Shown here: positions 5,563 to 11,823 of the stretch, one piece after another | Layout: each line of letters starts with the position of its first letter | Position numbering within the stretch: position 1 is the stretch's first letter | Assembly (NCBI GenBank): GCA_937889705.1 | Contig: CALBYO010000118.1 | Span: forward strand, 1-11,823 | DNA: 11,823 nucleotides | Source of the DNA: an uncultured Bacillota bacterium | GTDB taxonomy: Bacteria > Bacillota > Clostridia > Christensenellales > UBA1242 | Reading direction: 5' to 3' | Notes under the pieces: model-generated | Told to the model about the DNA's origin: nothing | Seen by the model: the letters and a program-made list of their open reading frames with translations, nothing else | Database searches by the model: none | Position numbers and translations under genes: made by a program

Positions 5563-6894
5563 ATGAAAGAAAAAACAATATGCGCGCTTGCAACTCCGAT
5601 CGGAACAGGCGGAATTTCAATAATCAGAATAAGTGGCAATGACAGTTTGAACATTGCCAAAAATTTTTTTGTTTCAAAACATATAGATTTTGAAAATATC
5701 AAACCAAGATATTTATATCTCGGCAATTTTATATCTGATGAAGTTAAAGACCAAGTTTTGATGGTCTATTTCAAAGCGCCCTTTTCTTTTACTGGCGAAG
5801 ATATTGTCGAATTTCAATTCCATGGCGGACAACTTCTCGCACAAAAAATATTAAAAAGTTTGCTTACAAAATGCTCTCTCGCAGAACCTGGCGAGTTTTC
5901 AAAACGCGCATTTTTAAATGGTAAAATTTCACTTGACGAAGCAGAAGGAATTTCCGAACTTATTCTTGCAGAAAGCGACACGCAACTCAAAGCGGCGGAA
6001 ATTTTGCAGTCTGGAAAACTGACCGAAAAAGTAGTTGAAATGCAAAATAAAATAACAGATTTACTCGCTGAAATTGAAGCAAATTTAGACTATCCAGACG
6101 ATGTTGAAGAAGAACAACTTTTTGAAAAAAGTGAGAATTTGCTAAAAAAACTTAATTCAGAAATTATCGAAGTTTTAGAAAATAGTAAAAATTCAAATTT
6201 GATTAGAAGCGGCGTGAATGTTGCAATTGTAGGAAAAACAAATGTTGGCAAATCAAGTTTATTAAATGCTTTGCTCGGTGAAGAACGTGCTATTGTAACA
6301 AATATTGAAGGCACAACAAGAGATACAATCAGGGAAAAGATTTTTATTGATGGCGTAACTGTTAATTTAATAGACACAGCAGGTCTTAGAGAAAGTGACG
6401 ATGTCGTTGAAAAAATTGGCATTGAAAAAACAAATAAAGAAATCAAAAATGCAGACATCGTTTTGCTTGTTTTAGACTTGTCCAGAGAATTAAAACAAGA
6501 TGAAATTGAAATGATTGAAAACTTAAAAAATCGTTCTCATATTATTGTTGGAAATAAGAGCGATATCAAAAATAAAAAATTTGATTTTGATTATATAGAA
6601 ATAAGTGCAAAAAACAACGAAAATATTTCCGAAATCAAAAAGCAAATTATTGAAAAAACAATTTCAGGGAAAATAGATTTTTCTAAACTTGTTTTAACAA
6701 ATGAAAGGCATATTTCTATTTTACAAAATACAAAACAAAAAATTGAAAATGCTTTAAATGGTCAAAAAGTTAATTTAGATATCGAAGCATTTATATTAAA
6801 AGATATTTGGAAAGAACTTGGAAAAATTTCAGGAACAACAGAAGACGAAAAAATAATAGACTTAGTATTTTCTAAGTTCTGTTTGGGGAAATAA
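5563..6894 (+). CDS. mnmE: tRNA uridine-34 5-carboxymethylaminomethyl modification GTPase MnmE
   Basis: The 443-residue protein is slightly shorter than the usual 450-460. With MnmG it forms the complex that installs the (carboxymethyl)aminomethyl group at C5 of wobble uridine in tRNAs reading split codon boxes. The N-terminal tetrahydrofolate-binding and dimerisation domain spans about 1-115 (ATPIGTGGISIIRISG at 10-25), followed by the helical domain. The inserted G domain has G1 GKTNVGKS (224-231), G2 GTTRD (250-254), G3 DTAG (271-274) and G4 NKSD (331-334). The C-terminus is CLGK, a version of the conserved C-x-GK end with its functional cysteine. The start gives the canonical N-terminus though no Shine-Dalgarno is seen. 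mnmG begins 6 bp downstream. The usual upstream neighbours yidC and jag are replaced by lipoprotein genes. Confidence 0.97.
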   Translation: MKEKTICALATPIGTGGISIIRISGNDSLNIAKNFFVSKHIDFENIKPRYLYLGNFISDEVKDQVLMVYFKAPFSFTGEDIVEFQFHGGQLLAQKILKSLLTKCSLAEPGEFSKRAFLNGKISLDEAEGISELILAESDTQLKAAEILQSGKLTEKVVEMQNKITDLLAEIEANLDYPDDVEEEQLFEKSENLLKKLNSEIIEVLENSKNSNLIRSGVNVAIVGKTNVGKSSLLNALLGEERAIVTNIEGTTRDTIREKIFIDGVTVNLIDTAGLRESDDVVEKIGIEKTNKEIKNADIVLLVLDLSRELKQDEIEMIENLKNRSHIIVGNKSDIKNKKFDFDYIEISAKNNENISEIKKQIIEKTISGKIDFSKLVLTNERHISILQNTKQKIENALNGQKVNLDIEAFILKDIWKELGKISGTTEDEKIIDLVFSKFCLGK

Positions 6895-6900
6895 TAAAAT

Positions 6901-8778
6901 ATGGAAAAAATTAATTTTGATGATAATTTTGATGCAGTCGTCATTGGCGCTGGCCATGCTGGTTGCGAAGCAGCACTCGCTCTTGCGCGCCTTGGCAAAA
7001 AAACATGTTTAACAACGATTAGCCTTGATGCTATCGCTTTTTTGGCATGCAATCCTTCAATCGGCGGAACTGCAAAAGGACATCTTGTTTGCGAAATTGA
7101 TGCTCTTGGCGGCGAAATGGGGAAAAACGCTGACGCAACAATGCTTCAACTCAGAATGTTAAATCAAGGCAAAGGTCCTGCTGTTCACAGTTTGCGCGCC
7201 CAAGTTGATAAAAATAAATATCACGAAAGAATGAAAAAAGTTCTTGAAGAAAATGAAAATATCACAATAAAACAAGCAGAAATTGTTGAAATATATGCAG
7301 AAAACAACAAAATTGTCGGAGTAAGAACCGCTCTTGGCGAAAATTTGTCTGCAAAAGTTGTTGTTGTTGCAACTGGCGTTTATCTTAAAAGTCAAATCAT
7401 TATCGGAAATTACATGAAAGACAGCGGGCCAAACGGTTACGCTCGTGCAGAAGAACTTTCAAATAGTTTAATCAAATTAGGGCATGAACTTAGAAGATTT
7501 AAAACCGGCACACCTGCAAGAATTAATTCTCGAACAATAGATTTTTCAGGACTTGAAATCCAAGGCGGCGAGAAAAACATTCAACATTTTTCGTTTGATA
7601 ACACGGAAGAAATTTTAAATGACTATCCTTGCTATGTGACATACACAAATCTAACAACTCACAAGATTATAAGAGATAACATTCATCGTGCACCTTTGTA
7701 TTCTGGTTTAATTCATGGTATTGGTCCTAGATATTGCCCTTCAATCGAAGATAAGGTTGTTCGTTTCCCAGACAGAGAGCGTCACCAATTATTCTTAGAA
7801 CCAGAAGCACTCTCAACAAATGAAATATATGTCCAAGGTTGTAGCACATCACTTCCATTTGATGTCCAAAAACAACTTTATCATTCAATTAAAGGACTTG
7901 AAAATGCTCAAATAATGCGTTATGCCTACGCAATCGAATACGATGCAATCGACAGTCAAACATTAAAAGCATCACTAGAAAGCAAGTTTGTTGATGGACT
8001 TTTCTTTGCAGGACAAATCAACGGCACAAGTGGCTATGAAGAAGCCGCAGCGCAAGGTATAATTGCTGGTATTAACGCAAATCAAAAATTGGATAATAAG
8101 GAGCCACTTGTTTTAGGACGTGAGCAAAGTTATATCGGAGTTTTAATTGACGATTTAATCACAAAAGGAACAAACGAACCTTACAGAATGATGACATCAA
8201 GAGCCGAGTTTAGACTTGTTTTAAGACAAGACAATGCGGACGAAAGATTAACACCTATTGGAAGAACCATTGGTCTTGTAACTGACAAAAAATATCAAAA
8301 ATTCATGCAAAAACGCGAAAAATTGCAAAAAATACGCGAAAAATTAGCAATTTTAATAAAAAGAGATGAAAAACTAATAAATTTATTAACCGAATGCGGA
8401 GAATCAATTCCAGATAGTTCAATGAGAATTAAAGATTTATTAAAGAGAAATAACATCACAATTTTTGATATTAAAAAACATTATCCAGAAATTTTTGAAG
8501 ACGATGAGGATATGTTCTTAGACATAATTAATACCGAAGTCAAATATGAAGGATATATCAACCAACAGAATGATGAAATTGAAAAGTTAAGAAAGCAAGA
8601 ACAAACAAAAATACCAGAAGAAATTGACTACAATAAAGTAAAAAGTTTAAGAATAGAAGCAAGGCAAAAACTATCAAAAATTAGACCAGAAACTTTGGGT
8701 ATGGCTTCAAGAATTTCAGGTGTATCCCCTGCTGATATTACAGTTTTATCAATCTATCTAAAATCATATAAAGGTTAA
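6901..8778 (+). CDS. mnmG: tRNA uridine-34 modification enzyme MnmG (GidA), FAD-dependent
   Basis: At 625 residues this is full family length. MnmG binds FAD and, with MnmE, uses methylenetetrahydrofolate and an amine donor to modify wobble U34. The FAD-binding Rossmann motif is GAGHAG (16-21), followed by CNPSIGGTAKGH (50-61), the loop MLNQGKGPAVHSLRAQ (86-101), RFKTGTPARI, and YCPSIEDK with the conserved cysteine. FFAGQINGTSGYEEAAAQG is the second family signature. The helical C-terminal region, needed for MnmE and tRNA binding, ends with SGVSPADITVLSIYLK. The start lies 6 bp after mnmE; a GGGGA in the last mnmE codons (6886-6890) can serve as ribosome site. Only 3 bp separate it from rsmG, so mnmE-mnmG-rsmG should be one transcript. 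Confidence 0.98.
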   Translation: MEKINFDDNFDAVVIGAGHAGCEAALALARLGKKTCLTTISLDAIAFLACNPSIGGTAKGHLVCEIDALGGEMGKNADATMLQLRMLNQGKGPAVHSLRAQVDKNKYHERMKKVLEENENITIKQAEIVEIYAENNKIVGVRTALGENLSAKVVVVATGVYLKSQIIIGNYMKDSGPNGYARAEELSNSLIKLGHELRRFKTGTPARINSRTIDFSGLEIQGGEKNIQHFSFDNTEEILNDYPCYVTYTNLTTHKIIRDNIHRAPLYSGLIHGIGPRYCPSIEDKVVRFPDRERHQLFLEPEALSTNEIYVQGCSTSLPFDVQKQLYHSIKGLENAQIMRYAYAIEYDAIDSQTLKASLESKFVDGLFFAGQINGTSGYEEAAAQGIIAGINANQKLDNKEPLVLGREQSYIGVLIDDLITKGTNEPYRMMTSRAEFRLVLRQDNADERLTPIGRTIGLVTDKKYQKFMQKREKLQKIREKLAILIKRDEKLINLLTECGESIPDSSMRIKDLLKRNNITIFDIKKHYPEIFEDDEDMFLDIINTEVKYEGYINQQNDEIEKLRKQEQTKIPEEIDYNKVKSLRIEARQKLSKIRPETLGMASRISGVSPADITVLSIYLKSYKG

Positions 8779-8781
8779 AAC

Positions 8782-9477
8782 ATGGAGAAAAAGATCGAAC
8801 AAATTTTAATAAAGTCAGAAATTAAACCAACTAAGCAAATTGTGGATAATTTTGTTAAGTATTATAATTTGCTTATAGAAGGCAATAAAATTTGCAATCT
8901 GACGGCAATAACTGACGAAGATGGCGTTGTTGAAAAACATTTTTATGATAGTATTTTCCCACAAAAATATTTTTCATTAAATGCAAAAGTTTTGGATATT
9001 GGTGCTGGCGCAGGATTTCCTTCAATTCCATTAAAATTAGTTAGAGATGACCTTACTTTTACACTCTTAGATAGCCTAAACAAACGCATAAACTTTTTAA
9101 ACAATACAATTCAAAGTCTTAACTTAAAAAATATAGAAGCAATTCATGGAAGAGCGGAAGATTTTGCAAAACTCAGTGACTATCGTGAAAAATTTGACAT
9201 TACCACCGCCAGAGCGGTTGCAAATTTAAAAGTTTTAAGTGAATATTGTCTTCCTTTTGTTAAAGTAGGTGGCCAATTTATAGCATATAAGTCTGGTAGC
9301 TGCGATGAAGAAATAAACGAAGCAAAACAAATAATTTGCGAACTCGGCGGCAAAATTTCGAAAGTTATTGATTATAATATTGGTGAAAATTGCAGGAAAT
9401 TAGTAATTATAGAAAAGATAAAAGAAACACTTAAAAAATACCCAAGACCAACCAAACAAATTAAAAATAGTAAATAA
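8782..9477 (+). CDS. rsmG: 16S rRNA (guanine-527-N7) methyltransferase RsmG (GidB)
   Basis: The 231-residue product is of typical length and should methylate G527 of 16S rRNA in the 530 loop, using S-adenosylmethionine; loss of this enzyme in other bacteria gives low-level streptomycin resistance. Family features in order are CNLTAIT (38-44), HFYDS (53-57), the SAM-binding loop DIGAGAGFPSIPLK (72-85), the LLDSLNKR acidic strand (95-102), GRAED (123-127) and TARAVA (142-147), ending in a KYPRPTKQ-like tail. AAAGG at 8770-8774 lies 7 bp before the ATG and overlaps the end of mnmG. It is the last gene of the mnmE operon, closed by a hairpin that overlaps its stop codon. An exact DnaA-box sequence lies inside at 8841-8849. 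Confidence 0.96.
   Translation: MEKKIEQILIKSEIKPTKQIVDNFVKYYNLLIEGNKICNLTAITDEDGVVEKHFYDSIFPQKYFSLNAKVLDIGAGAGFPSIPLKLVRDDLTFTLLDSLNKRINFLNNTIQSLNLKNIEAIHGRAEDFAKLSDYREKFDITTARAVANLKVLSEYCLPFVKVGGQFIAYKSGSCDEEINEAKQIICELGGKISKVIDYNIGENCRKLVIIEKIKETLKKYPRPTKQIKNSK
8841..8849 (-). promoter_or_regulatory. Exact consensus DnaA-box sequence inside rsmG
   Basis: TGTGGATAA here is the reverse complement of TTATCCACA, the strongest E. coli DnaA box. It lies within rsmG codons for IVDN, so it may be coincidental, but exact matches to this 9-mer are rare in the window: this is the only one I found. Confidence 0.3.
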
Positions 9478-9509
9478 GGCGCAAAAATTTAATTTAGCGC
9501 CTTTTATTA
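9476..9509 (+). terminator. Rho-independent terminator after rsmG
   Basis: AAGGCGC (9476-9482) pairs perfectly with GCGCCTT (9497-9503) around a 14-nt A/T loop and runs into TTTTATTATTTTA. The stem begins in the rsmG stop codon. It should end the mnmE-mnmG-rsmG transcript and separate it from parAB. Confidence 0.85.
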
Positions 9510-9547
9510 TTTTATGCAATTTTTTTGGCTAAAATTTTTAAAAATTC

Positions 9548-9581
9548 TTGTTTTTATATATGTATTATGTTAATATATACT
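9548..9581 (+). promoter_or_regulatory. Probable parAB promoter in an A+T-rich region
   Basis: TTGTTT (9548-9553), a 17-bp spacer and TAATAT (9571-9576) with a TG at 9568-9569 form an extended -10 candidate. A second possible -10, TATACT (9576-9581), pairs with TTTATA (9553-9558). Either gives a leader of about 30 nt containing the AAAGAGG ribosome site at 9604-9610. Placement after the rsmG terminator supports a promoter here; the exact hexamers are uncertain. Confidence 0.5.
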
Positions 9582-9616
9582 ATATATATTATATAAATTA
9601 AATAAAGAGGTACACA

Positions 9617-10438
9617 ATGGGAAAAATACTTTCATTTGCAAATCAAAAAGGCGGAGTTGGTAAAACCACAACTTGCGTAAATGTCGCTGCATACCTTGCC
9701 TCAATGGGCAAAAAAGTTTTGCTTTTAGATATGGATCCACAAGGAAATGCAACCAGCGGCTTAGGTGTAGACAAAAGTTCTTCAACCAAAACTATTTATA
9801 ATGTAATTGATGGAGATGCTTACATCGAAGAAGTTATTTTGCATTCTGCAATCAAAAACTTAGATGTAATCCCTGCCACAGTTGATTTAGCGGGAGCAGA
9901 AATCGATTTAGTTCAAATGCCAAATCGTGAACATATCGTTAAAAATAGGCTTAACAGAGTACGTGATAATTATGATTTTATCGTAATCGACTGCCCACCT
10001 TCTTTGGGATTATTGACAGTAAATGCTCTCACCGCTTCCGATGCGATTGTAATTCCAATTCAATGCGAGTTCTATGCTCTTGAAGGGCTAACTCAACTTA
10101 TGAATACAATCAAATTGGTAAAAAAACATTTGAATCCAAATTTAGATGTTGAAGGAGTTGTTTTAACAATGAAAGATTCTCGCAGCAATTTGATAAATCA
10201 AGTAAGCAACGAGATTACGACTTTCTTTGGTAAAAAAGTCTTCACTACTGCAATACCTAGAAATGTAAGGCTTGCAGAGGCACCAAGTCATGGCGTGCCT
10301 ATCGGAGCGTATGATAGTTCATCTAAGGGTGCAAAAGCATATTTAGCATTAGCAGAAGAAATTTTGAAGCGCAATAACATGAAATATGAAAACGCTACAA
10401 CAAAAATTAAAATAGACGAAGGAGAAAACAATGATTAA
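9617..10438 (+). CDS. parA: ParA family chromosome-partitioning ATPase (Soj)
   Basis: The 273-residue protein belongs to the chromosomal ParA/Soj group. The deviant Walker A box KGGVGKTT (11-18) carries the signature lysine, DMDPQGN (38-44) is the A' region, and FIVIDCPP (121-128) holds Walker B. IPRNVRLAEAPSHG (213-226) is a typical C-terminal family motif. It lacks the N-terminal helix-turn-helix extension of plasmid P1-type ParA proteins. ATP-bound ParA dimers bind DNA nonspecifically and, with ParB-parS, move or organise origins; in B. subtilis, Soj also regulates DnaA. AAAGAGG at 9604-9610 supports the start. It overlaps parB by 8 bp, implying co-transcription and linked translation. The C-terminal 20 residues are a polar, acidic tail. 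Confidence 0.97.
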   Translation: MGKILSFANQKGGVGKTTTCVNVAAYLASMGKKVLLLDMDPQGNATSGLGVDKSSSTKTIYNVIDGDAYIEEVILHSAIKNLDVIPATVDLAGAEIDLVQMPNREHIVKNRLNRVRDNYDFIVIDCPPSLGLLTVNALTASDAIVIPIQCEFYALEGLTQLMNTIKLVKKHLNPNLDVEGVVLTMKDSRSNLINQVSNEITTFFGKKVFTTAIPRNVRLAEAPSHGVPIGAYDSSSKGAKAYLALAEEILKRNNMKYENATTKIKIDEGENND

Positions 10439-11387
10439 GAAAGGACTCGGAAGAGGTATAAATGCCCTATTATCAATTTATGATGAAGAAGATGAATTAG
10501 AAAATAATCAAGAAGAAATTAAACAGACTGCAACTCAAAATACAACTGTAAAAGAAATTAAAGGTTTAAATGAAATAAATATCAACGACATAGTTCCTAA
10601 TCCAAACCAACCTCGTAAACACTTTGATGAAACAGCATTAAATGAGTTAGCGTCATCAATTAAAGTGCATGGGATAATCCAACCAATCGTTTTAAACGAA
10701 GCCGAAGATGGTAAATACATGATTATTGCCGGTGAACGCCGTTGGCGTGCTGCAAAAATCGCAGGGCTTGAAACCGTTCCTGCTTATGTAAGAAGATTTA
10801 CAGAAAAGCAAGTTAAAGAAATATCAATTATTGAAAACCTGCAAAGAGAAGACTTAAATCCGATAGAAGCCGCAAAAGCAATTAAGCAATTAATGGAAGA
10901 ATATAAGTTGACACAAGAAGCGGTATCAGAAAGAATTGGTAAAAGCCGTTCAGTAATTGCTAATACTGTTAGATTGCTTACATTGCCAAATGAAGTAGTA
11001 GATATGATTGAAGCAAACAAATTGTCTGCTGGTCATGCTAAAATATTGGTTGCACTCACCGACCCAATCGAACAAATTAAGATTGCAACTGTTGCAGTTA
11101 ATAAAAAATTATCAGTAAGAGATATCGAAAAGTTAGTTAAAAACATTAATCACCCTTCAAAAGAAAGACCAAAATCTGAACAAAGTATTGAATTAAAAGA
11201 TATGATTAATGAAATGCAAAGAATATTTGCCACAAAAGTATCTGCTATTGGCAATGATAACAAAGGTAGAATATATATTGACTATTATTCAAAAGATGAT
11301 TTGGATAGAATAAGCGAATTGTTAGCATTAATAAATAAAAAGACATTAACATTGCAAGATTTAAGTACATTCAATAAAAGAAAGTAA
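10431..11387 (+). CDS. parB: ParB family centromere-binding CTPase (Spo0J)
   Basis: This 318-residue protein is a chromosomal ParB. The N-terminal KKGLGRGINALL (3-14) matches the short segment that stimulates ParA ATPase in Spo0J. An acidic linker (about 18-45) leads to the CTP-binding domain, with PNPNQPRKHFD (56-66), GERRWRAAK (101-109) and ENLQREDLNPIEAA (135-148). A helix-turn-helix (about 160-183, LTQEAVSERIGKSRSVI) reads parS, and a C-terminal dimerisation domain follows (about 255-318). ParB loads at parS as a CTP-dependent clamp, spreads, and recruits ParA and SMC. AAGGAGA just upstream of the ATG lies inside parA, and the two genes overlap by 8 bp. A perfect parS follows 4 bp after the stop codon. 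Confidence 0.97.
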   Translation: MIKKGLGRGINALLSIYDEEDELENNQEEIKQTATQNTTVKEIKGLNEININDIVPNPNQPRKHFDETALNELASSIKVHGIIQPIVLNEAEDGKYMIIAGERRWRAAKIAGLETVPAYVRRFTEKQVKEISIIENLQREDLNPIEAAKAIKQLMEEYKLTQEAVSERIGKSRSVIANTVRLLTLPNEVVDMIEANKLSAGHAKILVALTDPIEQIKIATVAVNKKLSVRDIEKLVKNINHPSKERPKSEQSIELKDMINEMQRIFATKVSAIGNDNKGRIYIDYYSKDDLDRISELLALINKKTLTLQDLSTFNKRK

Positions 11388-11391
11388 AAAA

Positions 11392-11407
11392 TGTTTCACG
11401 TGAAACA
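11392..11407. promoter_or_regulatory. parS: parS centromere site
   Basis: TGTTTCACGTGAAACA is an exact match to the 16-bp consensus bound by Spo0J-type ParB proteins, and is perfectly palindromic. Symmetry extends to 24 bp (11388-11411) with A runs on one side and T runs on the other. It starts 4 bp after the parB stop. I found no second copy in the window. Chromosomal parS sites cluster near oriC, which supports an origin-proximal location. Confidence 0.95.
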
Positions 11408-11411
11408 TTTT

Positions 11412-11633
11412 AATTGTTTAATATCGGTTTTATATAATTGAGGGTATAAATCTAATTATTATGGCATGTATTGCATAATTTTTATGTTACTTGAAAAACT
11501 TAATTTTCAGCCATTTTTTGTAAACGAGTAACTTGTCATTTAAAAATATAAAAATGGCTTAGGATTAAGATTTTTAAAACGGCATTTTAAGCCAAATTAC
11601 TTAAAATTTACCTATTATAAAGGGTTAAACAAG
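11412..11633. other. Intergenic region with inverted repeats, no recognised gene
   Basis: With the flanking parS and promoter, this forms the 304-bp gap between parB and the next gene. AGCCATTTTT (11509-11518) can pair perfectly with AAAAATGGCT (11550-11559) around a 31-nt loop. TGGCTTA (11555-11561) can instead pair with TAAGCCA (11588-11594), so the two stems exclude each other. A weaker ATTATG/CATAAT hairpin lies near 11457-11478. None is followed by a clear U tract. Only a 15-codon ORF without a ribosome site was found. Function unknown. Confidence 0.5.
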
Positions 11634-11662
11634 TTGATAAAAAGTCATAATTGTGTTAAACT
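11634..11662 (+). promoter_or_regulatory. Probable promoter of the FtsH-like gene
   Basis: TTGATA (11634-11639), a 17-bp spacer and TAAACT (11657-11662), preceded by TG at 11654-11655, form an extended -10 promoter candidate. The leader would be about 23 nt and contains AAAGGAGAG (11681-11689) just before the ATG at 11692. Confidence 0.6.
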
Positions 11663-11691
11663 AATATCTAGAAGTTATTGAAAGGAGAGTT

Positions 11692-11823
11692 ATGGATAAA
11701 AATAAAAAAGATAATTTTAAAAAGCTATGGTGGATAGTTTTTGCCATATTAATTATTGTGCTAGTTGTAATTTTATTCACAGGCAATAATTCTTATGGAG
11801 ATAAAATAACGCCAAAAGAATTT
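11692..11823 (+). CDS. ftsH: N-terminus of a membrane protein, probably FtsH protease, cut off by window edge
   Basis: Only the first 44 residues are visible. A basic start (KNKK, KK) precedes one membrane helix at about 13-29 (WWIVFAILIIVLVVILF), then GNNSYGDKITPKEF. This layout matches FtsH: short cytoplasmic tail, N-terminal transmembrane helix, then an extracytoplasmic segment whose start often reads T/S-x-x-EF. FtsH is a membrane-anchored AAA+ zinc metalloprotease that removes misassembled membrane proteins, and it is near the origin in many Bacillota. The AAA and zinc-protease domains lie outside the window, so another single-pass protein cannot be excluded. AAAGGAGAG lies 2 bp before the ATG, with the AGGAG core 5 bp away. 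The gene symbol is tentative. Confidence 0.55.
   Translation, partial: MDKNKKDNFKKLWWIVFAILIIVLVVILFTGNNSYGDKITPKEF

Noticed and set aside
6090..6458. 122-residue minus-strand ORF inside mnmE
   Set aside because: Antisense shadow of the MnmE helical and G domains; Ser/Phe-rich composition typical of antisense translation.
11484..11531. 15-codon ORF (MLLEKLNFQ...) in the parB-ftsH gap
   Set aside because: No ribosome site and no independent support; it overlaps the inverted repeat.
11509..11559. Long-loop inverted repeat as a rho-independent terminator
   Set aside because: The loop is 31 nt, the stem is mostly A/T, and no U tract follows on either strand.

Overview
The window looks like a chromosomal replication-origin neighbourhood from a low-GC Bacillota bacterium (Clostridia-like). 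The exact lineage cannot be read from the sequence. Evidence: A+T-rich DNA throughout, strong AGGAG-type ribosome sites before several genes, a Veg protein (known mainly from Bacillota), and the order mnmE-mnmG-rsmG-parA-parB with a perfect parS site. The code is standard: TGA ends two genes and Trp is TGG. No tRNA, rRNA, CRISPR array, insertion sequence or phage gene was seen.

Left part (1-2324, minus strand): a partial dnaN (replication clamp), then ychF (ATPase/GTPase). The 284-bp gap between them holds a likely ychF terminator, a near-ideal dnaN promoter, and a cluster of DnaA-box-like 9-mers including one exact TTATACACA. dnaA, normally just upstream of dnaN, is not here. The gap is therefore an oriC candidate, unproven.

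Centre (2325-5514): transcription diverges from the ychF/uppP gap. uppP (lipid-carrier phosphate recycling) and veg read rightward. They are followed by three genes I cannot assign to characterised families: a membrane-anchored protein with SH3b-like features on the minus strand, and two lipoproteins on the plus strand. These sit where rpmH-rnpA-yidC-jag often precede mnmE in relatives.

Right part (5563-11387, plus strand): mnmE and mnmG (tRNA wobble-uridine modification) and rsmG (16S rRNA methylation) are closely packed and end in a rho-independent terminator. An A+T-rich promoter region then leads into parA and parB, which overlap by 8 bp. parS follows 4 bp after parB. A 304-bp gap with inverted repeats and a promoter leads to a truncated gene whose N-terminus resembles FtsH.

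Together the genes link replication (DnaN, possible oriC), origin segregation (ParA/ParB/parS), translation fidelity (MnmE/MnmG/RsmG) and envelope functions (UppP, lipoproteins, FtsH-like). Two genes, mnmE and the 3490-4173 gene, have promoters so close to the start codon that their mRNAs may be leaderless.
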